A stretch of DNA of 64,000 nt from Pantoea alhagi (GCF_002101395.1 NZ_CP019706.1:496001-560000); one strand, 5' to 3'; positions 54,185-63,989 are shown, counted from the stretch's first letter. Numbers and translations are program-made. Notes: generated by a model not told the origin, from the sequence alone.

Positions 54185-54235
54185 GTGTATAGGAATCCAT
54201 GACCGAACAGGAACATATACACAATCCTATACACA
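54184..54235. promoter_or_regulatory. Integrase arm-type sites, right end of satellite
   Basis: TGTGTATAGG (54184-54193) and CCTATACACA (54226-54235) are inverted copies. They flank the int start, and match 43026-43035 at the other end. Confidence 0.62.
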
Positions 54236-54345
54236 TTCAGTACCGGATACTACTGGATAGTTACGGACAACCTTGGACTAAAGAAAATAAAAAACGTTAT
54301 AAATCAGGTGACTTATGGACTAATACGGACGTTTGAGGAAGTTGA

Positions 54346-54364
54346 GATGGTGCCGATAATAGGA
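54346..54364. repeat. Inner attachment repeat within thrW
   Basis: The 19 bp identical to 33199-33217 cover the last 17 bases of thrW and two bases beyond. Confidence 0.85.
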
Positions 54365-54423
54365 GTCGAACCTACGACCTTCGCATTACGAATGCGCTGC
54401 TCTACCAACTGAGCTATATCGGC
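54348..54423 (-). tRNA. thrW: tRNA-Thr (CGT anticodon)
   Basis: A 76-nt tRNA with CCA encoded. The acceptor stem GCCGATA pairs with TATCGGC, the D-arm GCTCAGTTGGTAGAGC and T-arm GTTCGACTC are standard, and the anticodon loop TTCGTAA gives CGT for ACG threonine codons. As in E. coli it lies downstream of proA and serves as integration site. Confidence 0.96.
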
Positions 54424-54462
54424 TTTCCGGAGAGGTGCTACGGGCTGTAACGTTAAAAAAAA

Positions 54463-54488
54463 GCGGCGCCTGAGTCAAGAGGCGCCGC
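54463..54488 (-). terminator. Terminator of proBA
   Basis: GCGGCGCC and GGCGCCGC form the stem with a 10-base loop; on the minus strand eight Ts follow. It separates proBA from thrW. Confidence 0.85.
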
Positions 54489-54527
54489 ATCGTATGCTGG
54501 TTTTATCATCAGCTATAGAAAATTAAG

Positions 54528-55781
54528 CTATGAACGCACCGTATCATCACCATAAGCCACCCATTTATAGGTGGTCAGCGCTTCCAGCCCCATCGGACCA
54601 CGAGCGTGCAGTTTCTGAGTACTTACCGCTACTTCCGCGCCCAGACCAAACTGACCGCCATCGGTAAAACGGGTGCTGGCGTTCACATACACCGCTGAAG
54701 AATCTACCTGATTAACAAAGCGTTCAGCGGTGCGCGTATCACGCGTCAAAATAGCATCGGAATGCTGGGTGCCGTGCTCACGAATATGCGCGATCGCCTC
54801 GTCCATATCCTTTACTACCCGCACGTTTAAATCGAGCGACAGCCATTCGTCGTCATATTCGCCCTCTTTCACCGCTTCCACTTCTGCCGGGCCCTGCTGC
54901 AACAGCGGCAGTGAAAGCGCGTCGGCATGCAGTTTCACGCCTTCCTGCGCCATACGCTGGCTCAGCGCAGGCAGAAAAGCGTCGGCAATGGCTTCATTAA
55001 CCAGCAGCGTCTCCACCGAATTACAGGCGCTGGGACGCTGTTTTTTCGCATTAACAATCACCTTCAGCGCCGCTTCCGGATCATAGCTGACATCAATATA
55101 GATATGGCATACGCCGATACCGCCGGTAATCACCGGAATGGTTGACTGTTCACGGCACAGCTTATGCAATCCGGCCCCACCGCGTGGGATCAGCATATCC
55201 ACGTAGCGGTCCAGCTTCAGCAATTGGTTAACCAGCTCACGGTCAGGGCTTTCAATCGCCTGCACCGCGCCTGCTGGCAAACCGTGCTGCTGTAATGCCG
55301 ACTGGATAACGCGCACCGTTGCGCCGTTGGTGCGATAGGTCTCTTTACCGCCGCGCAGGATCACCGCGTTGCCGGTTTTCAGGCACAGCGAGGCGACATC
55401 CACGGTCACGTTCGGGCGCGCTTCGTAAATCACCCCCACCACGCCCAGCGGCACGCGACGGCGCTCAATGCGTAAGCCGCTGTCGAGCCGACCGCCATCA
55501 ATCAGCAGCCCTACCGGATCGGCCAGCCGACAAACCTGACGCACATCATCGGCAATCCCCTTCAGACGCATGGGGTTCAGCATCAAACGATCCAGCAGCG
55601 CTTCGCTCATACCGTTATGACGCGCATCCGCCAGATCCTGCTGGTTAGCCGCCAGAATCTCCGCGCTCTGCGCTTCCAGTTGTTCGGCAATGGTCATCAG
55701 TACACGGTTTTTCTCCGTCGTACTCAGCGTGGCAAGCTGATATGAGGCCGCTTTGGCCGCCTTACCCATCTCTTCTAACAC
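54528..55781 (-). CDS. proA: Gamma-glutamyl phosphate reductase
   Basis: A 417-residue NADPH-dependent reductase, second step of proline synthesis, converting glutamyl 5-phosphate to glutamate semialdehyde. Family motifs include RVPLGVVGVIYEARPNVT, the catalytic Cys in QRPSACNSVETLL, and NASTRFTDGGQFGLGAEV. The start is GTG (VLEEMGKAAKAASYQL), with AAGGAG six bases upstream and the E. coli length; an upstream TTG would overlap proB. The gap to proB is 10 bp. Confidence 0.96.
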   Translation of the reverse strand: MLEEMGKAAKAASYQLATLSTTEKNRVLMTIAEQLEAQSAEILAANQQDLADARHNGMSEALLDRLMLNPMRLKGIADDVRQVCRLADPVGLLIDGGRLDSGLRIERRRVPLGVVGVIYEARPNVTVDVASLCLKTGNAVILRGGKETYRTNGATVRVIQSALQQHGLPAGAVQAIESPDRELVNQLLKLDRYVDMLIPRGGAGLHKLCREQSTIPVITGGIGVCHIYIDVSYDPEAALKVIVNAKKQRPSACNSVETLLVNEAIADAFLPALSQRMAQEGVKLHADALSLPLLQQGPAEVEAVKEGEYDDEWLSLDLNVRVVKDMDEAIAHIREHGTQHSDAILTRDTRTAERFVNQVDSSAVYVNASTRFTDGGQFGLGAEVAVSTQKLHARGPMGLEALTTYKWVAYGDDTVRS

Positions 55782-55791
55782 TGAAGGCTCC

Positions 55792-56895
55792 TTAGCTGAC
55801 AATCATATCGTCGCGGTGCATGGCAACCGGACCGTATTCATAACCCAGGATATCGGTGATCTCCTGGCTGTGGTGACCGGCAATCATCCGCAGCGCATCG
55901 CTGTTATAGCGTGAAACGCCATGCGCCACATCACGACCAGACAGGCTGCGAATACGGATAACTTCGCCGCGTGAAAAGTTGCCGCTCACTTCGCGAATGC
56001 CTTTCGGCAACAGCGAACTGCCGCGCTCCAGCATCGCCGACAGCGCACCGTCGTCGATAATAATCTCACCGGCAGGCGGCGCACCGAAAATCCAGCGCTT
56101 ACGGCTCTCCAGCGGCGACTGTTGCGCATGGAAACACGTGCCCACCGGTTTACCTTCAATCACATCGCCGATAACGCCCGGACGGCTGCCCGCCGCGATA
56201 ATCACCTCAATGCCGGAGCGGCAGGCGACATCCGCCGCCTGTAGTTTAGTTGCCATGCCGCCAGTGCCAAGGCCGGAAACGCTGTCGCCAGCGATGGTGC
56301 GCAGCGCATCATCGATGCCGTGCACGTCACTAATAAGCGATGCCTGCGGATTATGACGCGGATCGGCAGTAAACAGCCCCTGCTGATCGGTCAGCAAAAG
56401 CAGCTTATCGGCACCGGCCAGCATCGCTGCCAGCGCCGAAAGATTGTCGTTATCGCCGACCTTGATTTCCGCCGTCGCCACCGCATCGTTCTCATTGATC
56501 ACCGGCACGATATTGTTATCCAGCAACGCACGCAGCGTATCGCGCGCGTTAAGGAAGCGCTCACGATCTTCCATATCCGCCCGCGTCAGCAGCATCTGAC
56601 CAATATTGATGCCATAGATAGAGAACAGCTGTTCCCACAGTTGGATCAAACGGCTCTGCCCCACCGCAGCCAGCAGCTGCTTTGAGGCGATGGTAGGCGG
56701 CAGTTCCGGGTAACCCAGGTGTTCACGTCCGGCAGCCATTGCGCCAGAGGTAACAATCACAATTCGATGGCCCGCCGCGTGCTGCTGTGCGCACTGACGA
56801 ACTAACTCCACAATATGTGCCCGATTTAACCGACGCGATCCGCCGGTCAGCACGCTGGTACCCAGTTTGACCACTAAGGTCTGACTGCCGCTCAT
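55792..56895 (-). CDS. proB: Glutamate 5-kinase
   Basis: A 367-residue kinase, first and feedback-inhibited step of proline synthesis. The amino-acid kinase domain (VVKLGTSVLTGG, VTSGAMAAGREHLG, NENDAVATAEIKVGDNDNLSA, GTGGMATKLQAA) is followed by a PUA domain (about 275-360). Length equals E. coli ProB. First gene of proBA, divergent from phoE. Confidence 0.96.
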   Translation of the reverse strand: MSGSQTLVVKLGTSVLTGGSRRLNRAHIVELVRQCAQQHAAGHRIVIVTSGAMAAGREHLGYPELPPTIASKQLLAAVGQSRLIQLWEQLFSIYGINIGQMLLTRADMEDRERFLNARDTLRALLDNNIVPVINENDAVATAEIKVGDNDNLSALAAMLAGADKLLLLTDQQGLFTADPRHNPQASLISDVHGIDDALRTIAGDSVSGLGTGGMATKLQAADVACRSGIEVIIAAGSRPGVIGDVIEGKPVGTCFHAQQSPLESRKRWIFGAPPAGEIIIDDGALSAMLERGSSLLPKGIREVSGNFSRGEVIRIRSLSGRDVAHGVSRYNSDALRMIAGHHSQEITDILGYEYGPVAMHRDDMIVS

Positions 56896-57042
56896 GATTT
56901 CCTGCCGTAGTAAAAATGTCTTTGAAAGGACGTTTTATCAGGAGTGGGCAAGGATGCCAACAGGCACCACGGGGAAAAACATGGAAAATGCCTGACAACC
57001 GCGTAGACCAAAAGTTCGCGTTTAACAATAAAAGCGGAAAAG

Positions 57043-57060
57043 CTTCATAAAACATTCATC
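57043..57060 (+). promoter_or_regulatory. Pho-box-like site before phoE
   Basis: CTTCATAAAACATTCATC has two (C/T)TTCAT-type repeats in the 11-bp phase of a PhoB box. It lies 79 bp before the porin start. Confidence 0.6.
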
Positions 57061-57138
57061 AAATCCCGGTAAAAACATTCCCGCAGTTATAAGAGTTTTC
57101 CGAGCAGTACATTTTTTCACTCATGGGATTAATAACAA

Positions 57139-58251
57139 ATGAAAAAGAGCGCATTGGCACTACTGGTATCCGCCCTGACCCTGAGCACCGCGGCACAGGC
57201 AGCAGAAGTGTACAATAAAGACGGTAACAAGCTTGATTTTTATGGCAAATTGAAAGCAATGCGTTATATCAGCGATGCTGAAACCAATGCCAGCAACAAC
57301 GCCGACAAATCTTATGTGCGTATCGGCTTTAAAGGCCAGACGCAAATTAACGAAATAATGACCGGTTACGGTCAGTGGGAATATCAGTACAACCTGTATA
57401 ACCCGGAAAGCGACTCTAACTCAGGCAATAAAACGCGTCTGGGCTTTGCCGGGATCAAAGTCGCTGACTACGGCTCGCTGGATTATGGTCGCAACTACGG
57501 CCTGATTTATGATGTTGAAGCCATTACCGATATGATGCCGGAGTTTGGTGCCACCGCCTATACTTCAGCCGACGTCTATATGCTGACCCGCACTAACGGC
57601 GTTGCCACTTATCGCAACAGCAACTTCTTTGGTCTGGTTGATGGCCTGGATTTTGCGCTGCAATATCAGGGTAAAAACGAAAGCTCGTCACGTGCCAACG
57701 GCGTTTCTAACGGTGACGGCATGGCCGCATCGCTTTCTTATAAAATCCTCGACAGCCTGAGCCTTAAAGGCGCGGTCTCTTCTTCTAACCGCACGCTGGT
57801 TCAGAAAAACAGCGAATTTGGCGGTGGCGAGAAAGCCGAAGCCTGGGCAACCGGTATTAAGTATGACAACAACGGCGTTTATCTGGCGGCCACTTACGCT
57901 GAAACCCGTAATATGAACCCGATTAGCGGCAATGATGTTAACGTTAACGGCACTGTAGAAGATATCAGCGGCTATGCAAATAAGCTGCAGAATATCGAAG
58001 TGGTGGCACAGTATCAGTTTGATTTTGGCCTGCGTCCGTCACTGGCTTACGTGCAAACGAAAGTCAAAGATATGGAAAACGGCCTGGGCGATGCGGATTA
58101 CTATAAGTTCGCTGACGTGGGCGCCACCTACTACTTTAATAAAAACATGTCCGCCTTTGTTGATTACAAAATCAACCTGCTGGATGACAACAACAAGCTG
58201 AACCGCAACACTGATGATATCGTTGCCGTGGGCATGACTTACCAGTTCTGA
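57139..58251 (+). CDS. phoE: Outer-membrane porin PhoE
   Basis: A 370-residue trimeric porin. Signal peptide MKKSALALLVSALTLSTAAQA is cut before AEVYNKDGNKLDFYGK. Porin strands alternate to the terminal phenylalanine (VGMTYQF) needed for BAM recognition. Loop 3 carries MMPEFGATAYTSAD where enterobacterial general porins have PEFGG. The synteny crl-phoE-proBA and the Pho-box-like site support PhoE over OmpC/OmpF. A terminator follows. Confidence 0.9.
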   Translation: MKKSALALLVSALTLSTAAQAAEVYNKDGNKLDFYGKLKAMRYISDAETNASNNADKSYVRIGFKGQTQINEIMTGYGQWEYQYNLYNPESDSNSGNKTRLGFAGIKVADYGSLDYGRNYGLIYDVEAITDMMPEFGATAYTSADVYMLTRTNGVATYRNSNFFGLVDGLDFALQYQGKNESSSRANGVSNGDGMAASLSYKILDSLSLKGAVSSSNRTLVQKNSEFGGGEKAEAWATGIKYDNNGVYLAATYAETRNMNPISGNDVNVNGTVEDISGYANKLQNIEVVAQYQFDFGLRPSLAYVQTKVKDMENGLGDADYYKFADVGATYYFNKNMSAFVDYKINLLDDNNKLNRNTDDIVAVGMTYQF

Positions 58252-58336
58252 TGCCCTGCATCACCCGGTTAGCTTGCTGAATACGTCAGTATTGCTGCAA
58301 CAGAAAGCTGGCCGGTTGCTGCGGAGACATCGTAAA

Positions 58337-58361
58337 AAAGGCAGGCGTATAGCCTGCCTTT
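58337..58361. terminator. Terminator between phoE and crl
   Basis: AAAGGCAGGC and GCCTGCCTTT form a stem with a short loop, between the two convergent genes. Confidence 0.75.
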
Positions 58362-58379
58362 CCTGTTTAAAGCGGACAA

Positions 58380-58781
58380 TTAAGCGGTTAATTTCATTGT
58401 CTGTTCGTTGGCGCCCTCGGCGGGTAACAGCCCCAGCTCCAGTTCGGCCAGCGTAGATTTCAAACGTTCATGGAAGTTACGCAGCGTCTCTTCCAGCTTC
58501 TCTTCATTCTCTTTGCCTTTGATCGCGCATGGCTTCCAGTTGCCATCTTTATCATGCAGGCCATAGTAATATTGATAGGTAAAGTGATCGGATTGCGCAT
58601 CCAGCTCCAGCCACCATCCCCAGAATTCACGGCTTTCCGGTGCAGGTTTAACATTGACGCAAACGGCCAGGCAATCAAAAAAGAACCGCTCATTTTCGCA
58701 TTTGTTTTCGCGAATATAGGGACCCAGCGCGGTAAAACGTTTAAGCAACCGGCTTCGTGGATGTCCATTCGGTAACGTCAT
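58380..58781 (-). CDS. crl: Sigma-S-binding protein Crl
   Basis: A 133-residue activator that favours assembly of RNA polymerase with RpoS. It is collinear with E. coli Crl (133): LLKRFTALGPYIRENKCENE, FFDCLAVCVNVKPAPESREFWGWW and YYYGLHDKDG. The position next to phoE is that of E. coli. A GGAGG-type site lies before the ATG. Confidence 0.95.
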   Translation of the reverse strand: MTLPNGHPRSRLLKRFTALGPYIRENKCENERFFFDCLAVCVNVKPAPESREFWGWWLELDAQSDHFTYQYYYGLHDKDGNWKPCAIKGKENEEKLEETLRNFHERLKSTLAELELGLLPAEGANEQTMKLTA

Positions 58782-58841
58782 GGTTTACACCTCCTTAAAT
58801 GAGCTAACAGTTTTAGCAAACTAATGCAAAATAGCAACTTA

Positions 58842-60086
58842 TCACTTCAACTGTTGTACCAGCCAGTCGCAGAGGGTTTGCAGCGCCCGATCGAAATTGC
58901 CTAACACCGGCGAGAAACCGATCGGCAACAGCTTGCCGTTCGCGGATGAGTTAACAATCAGGCGCGCATCTTCTTCCGGGCTCCAGGGATCGTTCTGCCA
59001 GTAGCCTGCCAGCATTGGCGTTGACGTACGGCGTCCCAACAGCCCCTGGGTTTTCAGCGAATAGCGATTTAGCTCAGTGCGCAGTACGTCATCTGTGGCG
59101 CGTGGCATACCCAACCGACTGGCTAACACATCAATATACATATCCGGCACACGCTCCTGCTGAGCAGAGTTAGCCAGCAACGCATGAACAATTGGCCCCA
59201 GGGTGGCGACGGCGCGCAGACGCTGCGCCTCCAGATAAGCCAGACGTACCGCCACGTTAGCGCCAAAACGATAGCCCAGCGCCGCTATGCGCGTATGATC
59301 TATCCAGGGTACCGCATCCAAACCGCGTAGCACCTGCTGATGCAGAAAGCTGGTATCCTGGCTCAGTTTCCATTTAGAGGAAAAACCCACCGACGGCATA
59401 TCAATCGTCAACATCGCGATGCCGCGCGGTGCCAGGTAATCGTGAAACAGGCGATAGTGATCGATCTGCAGGCTATCGAGGTTGCCGCACAGCAGCACCG
59501 TGGGATAAGGCGCGCTAACATTAGGCGGCATATGCAGGAAGCCCGTAATCGAGCCGCCGCCCTGAATCGGGAACGATAACTCTTTCAGCTCGCCAGGCAG
59601 ACGCAGCGTGGCTTCTTCATAGGCGCGGTTAGCCAGCGTTTGCGCCTGTTCGGCCAGCTCATCGCCTTTGATATGTGGCCAGGCGGCCAGGCTGTAAAGA
59701 TTAACCGCATGCAGCCAGTGTTCGCCTGCTTCCGGCGTTTCGCCTGCGTCTATCGCCTTCTGCTGCCACAGCGCCGCCTGTTTGCTCCATTCATAAATCC
59801 AGTTGCCGCTGCGATAGCCGATGACCGTATCCAGCAGCTCCTCGCTGGTGCGCTCTGCTGAACTGACAGCAATGCGCGCCAGCACCTCGCTAATCTCAAT
59901 CAGCGGCAAGCCGCGCCAGCTCCAGAGCAGGCGGTTGAGCATGCGATACCAGCCGGTATGGCTCTCACCATCCAGCGTGGATTGAACGGTCGACGTAACG
60001 TGATGCCGTTGGCGTACCAGTGATGAAGTTTCCGGGTGTTTAAATCGGGGTTTGAATAGCTCTTCGCTGAGATTTTTTGCTGACAT
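58842..60086 (-). CDS. frsA: Fermentation-respiration switch protein FrsA
   Basis: A 414-residue alpha/beta-hydrolase-fold esterase (YafA), reported to bind EIIA-Glc. Start MSAKNLSEELFKPRFKHPET matches E. coli in place and gives its exact length; an upstream start would add 18 residues. Hydrolase parts are LLCGNLDSLQIDHYR, MLTIDMPSVGFSS and ALGYRFGANVAVRLAY; the last replaces the usual GxSxG nucleophile elbow. Confidence 0.92.
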   Translation of the reverse strand: MSAKNLSEELFKPRFKHPETSSLVRQRHHVTSTVQSTLDGESHTGWYRMLNRLLWSWRGLPLIEISEVLARIAVSSAERTSEELLDTVIGYRSGNWIYEWSKQAALWQQKAIDAGETPEAGEHWLHAVNLYSLAAWPHIKGDELAEQAQTLANRAYEEATLRLPGELKELSFPIQGGGSITGFLHMPPNVSAPYPTVLLCGNLDSLQIDHYRLFHDYLAPRGIAMLTIDMPSVGFSSKWKLSQDTSFLHQQVLRGLDAVPWIDHTRIAALGYRFGANVAVRLAYLEAQRLRAVATLGPIVHALLANSAQQERVPDMYIDVLASRLGMPRATDDVLRTELNRYSLKTQGLLGRRTSTPMLAGYWQNDPWSPEEDARLIVNSSANGKLLPIGFSPVLGNFDRALQTLCDWLVQQLK

Positions 60087-60166
60087 GGTGTCGCTCTCCT
60101 GCCGCCGCGCGATGACGAGACTACAGTGTACTTCACCCATCCCCAGGGTGCGACCCGCAGAAACGA

Positions 60167-60195
60167 CAACGCCCGGACGAACCGGGCGTTGTTTT
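60167..60195. terminator. Terminator between frsA and gpt
   Basis: CAACGCCCGG and CCGGGCGTTG form a 10-bp stem, 13 bp past the gpt stop. Confidence 0.72.
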
Positions 60196-60207
60196 GATGC
60201 AGGTCAA

Positions 60208-60666
60208 TCAGCGATCGACGATCGGCGGAACAAAGGCAACGCCCATATCCCACGGCTGCTCAATCCAGGTATTCTGTGCGATATCAACTACATAATCGTC
60301 AACCAGCGGCGCGCCAGCTGGCTTAGCGAAAATCGTGACGAAACGCGCTTTCGGATACATTTCACGGATCGCCTGAGCGGTGCCGCCGGTATCAACCAGG
60401 TCATCAATCACGATGAAGCCTTCGCCATCGCCTTCTGCACGCTTCAGCACGTTCATTTCGCGCTGATGATCGTGGTCATAGCTGGAAATACAAACGGTGT
60501 CGACATAACGGATAGAAAGTTCGCGCGCCAGCAGTGCAGCCGGAACCAGGCCACCGCGACTTACGGCAATAATGCCTTTCCACTGTTCAACAGGAAGCAG
60601 GCGCTGAGCCAGTTTACGGGCATGAATCTGCAACATGTCCCAGGTGACGACGTATTTTTCGCTCAT
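60208..60666 (-). CDS. gpt: Xanthine-guanine phosphoribosyltransferase
   Basis: A 152-residue purine salvage enzyme, same length as E. coli Gpt. The PRPP loop is FIVIDDLVDTGGTAQ, and SRGGLVPAALLAREL and WDMGVAFVPP are family motifs. The start MSEKYVVTWDMLQIHAR was chosen by homology over an upstream start. Acts at the inner face of the membrane on guanine, xanthine and hypoxanthine. Confidence 0.96.
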   Translation of the reverse strand: MSEKYVVTWDMLQIHARKLAQRLLPVEQWKGIIAVSRGGLVPAALLARELSIRYVDTVCISSYDHDHQREMNVLKRAEGDGEGFIVIDDLVDTGGTAQAIREMYPKARFVTIFAKPAGAPLVDDYVVDIAQNTWIEQPWDMGVAFVPPIVDR

Positions 60667-60919
60667 AAAAGGAATCCCGACCAATCGAATTGGCCTAAAA
60701 AATATGCAATGGGAAAAGGTTGCGCGGCATTATAAGGATCTGACGCGTTAAAAACCAGCACCGGATCGCGCGGTTGCCGCATTTTAACGCGCCCGACTGC
60801 ACAGCAGACAATAAAGGATGTTATTCTCACCCCATCACGTCAGATTCGCTGACGGCGATCGATTACTGGAAATTTCGCAATGATGCGCAGCCGCGCACCG
60901 ATGACACAGGAGACCTGTC

Positions 60920-62374
60920 GTGTCTGAATTGTCTCAACTCTCTCCCCAACCGCTGTGGGATATTTTCGCTAAAATCTGCTCCATTCCGCACCCTTCATTT
61001 CACGAAGAAGCGCTGGCGCAGCACATTCTCTCCTGGGCAAAGGAAAAAGGCTTCTGGTGTGACCGTGACCAGGTCGGCAATATCTTGATCCGTAAGCCAG
61101 CCACGCCAGGCATGGAAAACCGTAAGCCGGTAGCGCTGCAGGCGCACCTGGATATGGTGCCGCAAAAAAACAACGATACGGCCCATGATTTCACTAAAGA
61201 TCCGATTCAGCCCTGGATCGATGGCGAATGGGTAAAAGCGCGCGGCACGACGCTGGGCGCGGATAACGGCATTGGTATGGCTTCCGCGCTGGCAGTACTG
61301 GCTGATGAGAGTGTACAACACGGTCCGCTGGAAGTGCTGTTGACCATGACGGAAGAGACCGGCATGGACGGCGCATTCGGTCTGCAACCGAACTGGCTGC
61401 AGGCTGAGATCCTGATTAACACCGATTCTGAGGAAGAAGGTGAAATCTATATGGGCTGCGCCGGCGGCATCGATTTTACCTCTACGCTGCCGCTGCAGCG
61501 TGAAGCGGTTCCTGCCGATTACGAAACGCTGCGCCTGACGCTGAAAGGGTTAAAAGGCGGTCATTCCGGGGCGGAGATCCATCTGGGCCTGGGCAACGCC
61601 AACAAGCTGCTGGTGCGCTTCCTGGCACAGCATGCGCGTGAATACGATCTGCGTCTGATTGATTTTACCGGCGGCACGTTGCGCAATGCGATTCCGCGTG
61701 AAGCCTACGCTACATTTGCTCTGCCAGCGGCAAAAATCGATGCGCTGAAATCTGCGGCGATGGGTTATCTGGCGACCCTGCAAAACGAGCTGGGCCTGAT
61801 TGAGAAGAATATCACCCTGCAAACCGAGCCGGTGGCCGGTGGCGCGGCGCTGACCGCTGACAGCCGCGATCGTTTTATCGCCCTGCTGAACAGCACGCCG
61901 AATGGCGTGATCCGCAACTCTGACGTGGCGAAAGGCGTGGTAGAAACGTCTCTGAACGTCGGTGTGGTTTCCATGACCGAGCAGGAAGCAAAAATCAACT
62001 GCCTGATCCGTTCGCTGATCGACAGCGGCAAAGATTATGTGGTGACAATGCTGAGCTCGCTGTGTGAACTGGCTGGTGCGCAAGGTGCAGCAAAAGGCAG
62101 CTATCCGGGATGGCAGCCGGACGCCAGTTCGCCGGTCATGGCGCTGGTGCGTGAGACCTATCAGCGCCTGTTTAACAAGACGCCGAATATTCAAATCATT
62201 CATGCGGGGCTGGAATGTGGTCTGTTCAAGAAGCCTTACCCGGATATGGATATGGTTTCCATCGGCCCGACCATTACCGGCCCGCACTCGCCGGATGAGC
62301 AGGTGCATATTGGCAGCGTAGCGCTTTACTGGCAGCTGCTGACGGAGTTGCTGAAGGTGATTCCGGCGAAGTAA
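60920..62374 (+). CDS. pepD: Cytosol aminoacyl-histidine dipeptidase (PepD)
   Basis: A 484-residue metallodipeptidase of family M20. Metal ligands: His in LQAHLDMVPQ, Asp in LGADNGIGMA, Glu-Glu in TMTEETGMDG, Asp in INTDSEEEGEIYMG and the late His in GPHSPDEQVHIGS. GTG start with AGGAGA eight bases upstream. Divergent from gpt, as in E. coli. Confidence 0.95.
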   Translation: MSELSQLSPQPLWDIFAKICSIPHPSFHEEALAQHILSWAKEKGFWCDRDQVGNILIRKPATPGMENRKPVALQAHLDMVPQKNNDTAHDFTKDPIQPWIDGEWVKARGTTLGADNGIGMASALAVLADESVQHGPLEVLLTMTEETGMDGAFGLQPNWLQAEILINTDSEEEGEIYMGCAGGIDFTSTLPLQREAVPADYETLRLTLKGLKGGHSGAEIHLGLGNANKLLVRFLAQHAREYDLRLIDFTGGTLRNAIPREAYATFALPAAKIDALKSAAMGYLATLQNELGLIEKNITLQTEPVAGGAALTADSRDRFIALLNSTPNGVIRNSDVAKGVVETSLNVGVVSMTEQEAKINCLIRSLIDSGKDYVVTMLSSLCELAGAQGAAKGSYPGWQPDASSPVMALVRETYQRLFNKTPNIQIIHAGLECGLFKKPYPDMDMVSIGPTITGPHSPDEQVHIGSVALYWQLLTELLKVIPAK

Positions 62375-62407
62375 TTTCGCCCGCAGCGAGTCGCCATCAG
62401 TAAAATT

Positions 62408-62436
62408 AAAGGCCAGAGCGTTTCTGGCCTTTTTAC
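62408..62436 (+). terminator. Terminator of pepD
   Basis: AAAGGCCAGA and TCTGGCCTTT form the stem, followed by TTTACTG. The remaining gap to dinB (62437-62678) is AT-rich without visible gene. Confidence 0.78.
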
Positions 62437-62678
62437 TGTTCTACCCGGCTTATTTTTTTATCGCCCGATGATGAATGCTACTGACCTGCTGTTTTATTTA
62501 GGATCGTTAACGTCAGATCTTTTTCTCAACGGGAAACAATAGATATCTAAAGAGTTAAGTAATTCTCTTAATCCCAGTTTATGGACGTTTTTTATATTTA
62601 TCTTTTATTGTCTTACATTTTTAGCCAGACAAATAAATGACTCATCTCAAATTTTAAAGTTCGTTGGCTTTAACCATC

Positions 62679-63734
62679 CTACAGCCCCAGCAGCAGTTGC
62701 CGCTCCAGTTGGGGGTTAAGCAACGTCACATGCAGCCCCACCAGCCTGACGCCGCGACCGGCGCGGCGCTCTTCCCAGGCCTCTTTCGCTACCGCTATCA
62801 AATCCTCTTTATTCAATACCGGCCAGACATGCTCCTGCGTGGTCTGCTGAAAATCACTGAACTTAAGCTTAACGCCCTGACGCGCAATATGGCGATCCGG
62901 CTTGATTTTGGTTAGCCGCCGTTCCAGCTCGTCATAGAGAAAATCAATAATCTCCAGGCACTGCTCCCAGTGATGAATATCTTCCGACAGGGTACGCTCA
63001 ACGCCGAGCGATTTACGCTCGCGATCGGTAATCACTTCACGCTCATCAATACCGTGGCTGCGTTCCCAAATCACCCGGCCAAATTTACCAAAGCGCTTCA
63101 GCAGCATCGCCAGATCGCTGTTCTGCACGTCGGCACAGGTACGCAGCCCTAAATCTTCCAGCTTCTTTGCGGTGACTTTTCCTACCCCAGGAATTTTCGC
63201 CAGCGGTAGCGTCAGCAAAAACTGCGGCACCTCTTCCGGGGTGATCACATACTGGCCGTTCGGCTTATTCAGATCGGAGGCGATCTTGGCAAGAAACTTA
63301 ATCGGCGCAACGCCCGCTGATGCGGTAAGATCCAGTTCACGGGAAATAGTCTGGCGGATTTCACGCGCCATCAGCGTTGCCGAACCGTGGCAGTGCGGGC
63401 TGTCGCTTACGTCAAGATAGGCTTCATCCAGCGACAGCGGCTCAATACGCGCGGTATAACGTGAAAAGATCTCGCGAATATGGACGGAAGCCTCTTTATA
63501 GGCATCAAAGCGGCCCGGCAGCAGCGTTAAGTGCGGACAAAGTTTTAACGCCATCGCGGTAGACATCGCGCTGCGCACGCCATATTTACGGGCCGGGTAG
63601 TTAGCAGTGCTGATAACGCCGCGCTGCGTCCGGTTACCGCCAATGGCCAGCGGGATATCACGCAGGCTGGGATTATCACGCATTTCCACCGCCGCGTAAA
63701 AGCAGTCCATATCGACATGAATGATTTTGCGCAT
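62679..63734 (-). CDS. dinB: DNA polymerase IV
   Basis: A 351-residue Y-family translesion polymerase, same length as E. coli DinB. Catalytic acidic residues: D8 in IHVDMDCFYAAVEM and the pair in PLSLDEAYLDVS; steric-gate Phe in DCFYAAVE. The C-terminal QLLLGL is the beta-clamp-binding tail. SOS control is expected; I did not identify a clear LexA box upstream. Confidence 0.95.
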   Translation of the reverse strand: MRKIIHVDMDCFYAAVEMRDNPSLRDIPLAIGGNRTQRGVISTANYPARKYGVRSAMSTAMALKLCPHLTLLPGRFDAYKEASVHIREIFSRYTARIEPLSLDEAYLDVSDSPHCHGSATLMAREIRQTISRELDLTASAGVAPIKFLAKIASDLNKPNGQYVITPEEVPQFLLTLPLAKIPGVGKVTAKKLEDLGLRTCADVQNSDLAMLLKRFGKFGRVIWERSHGIDEREVITDRERKSLGVERTLSEDIHHWEQCLEIIDFLYDELERRLTKIKPDRHIARQGVKLKFSDFQQTTQEHVWPVLNKEDLIAVAKEAWEERRAGRGVRLVGLHVTLLNPQLERQLLLGL

Positions 63735-63989
63735 AGCCCCCTCCGCCAGTACTGGATAAGTATACAGCCAACTTAAGGGGATTCAATGGCGTAGCGCGAT
63801 GAATATGCAGTAACGGCATACGTTAATTTGCGGGCTATTTCCGGAATAACAGCTATTTCTTAGCTGGCATCTTGATAAAAAAACAGACAGTGATAATGTT
63901 GCGCAGCAATAGCGGAATTATCCTATATGCATGTTACAGACGCCGCAGGGCGTTGCAGTTTAACCCCCCTCATCATCAAGGGAACAAGA

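Larger units (their letters stand above)
42940..54364. mobile_element. P4-like satellite integrated at thrW
   Basis: It is bounded by an imperfect thrW end at 42940-42961 and the tRNA itself. In order it holds crr-type iterons, alpha operon, alpA, ori iterons, sid-psu-delta, cos-like site, ABC-3C cargo and integrase. CCTATACACA arm-type sites occur at both ends (43026, 54226) but not at the outer repeat. All expected modules are present, so it may still be mobilisable by a P2-like helper. Confidence 0.82.
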
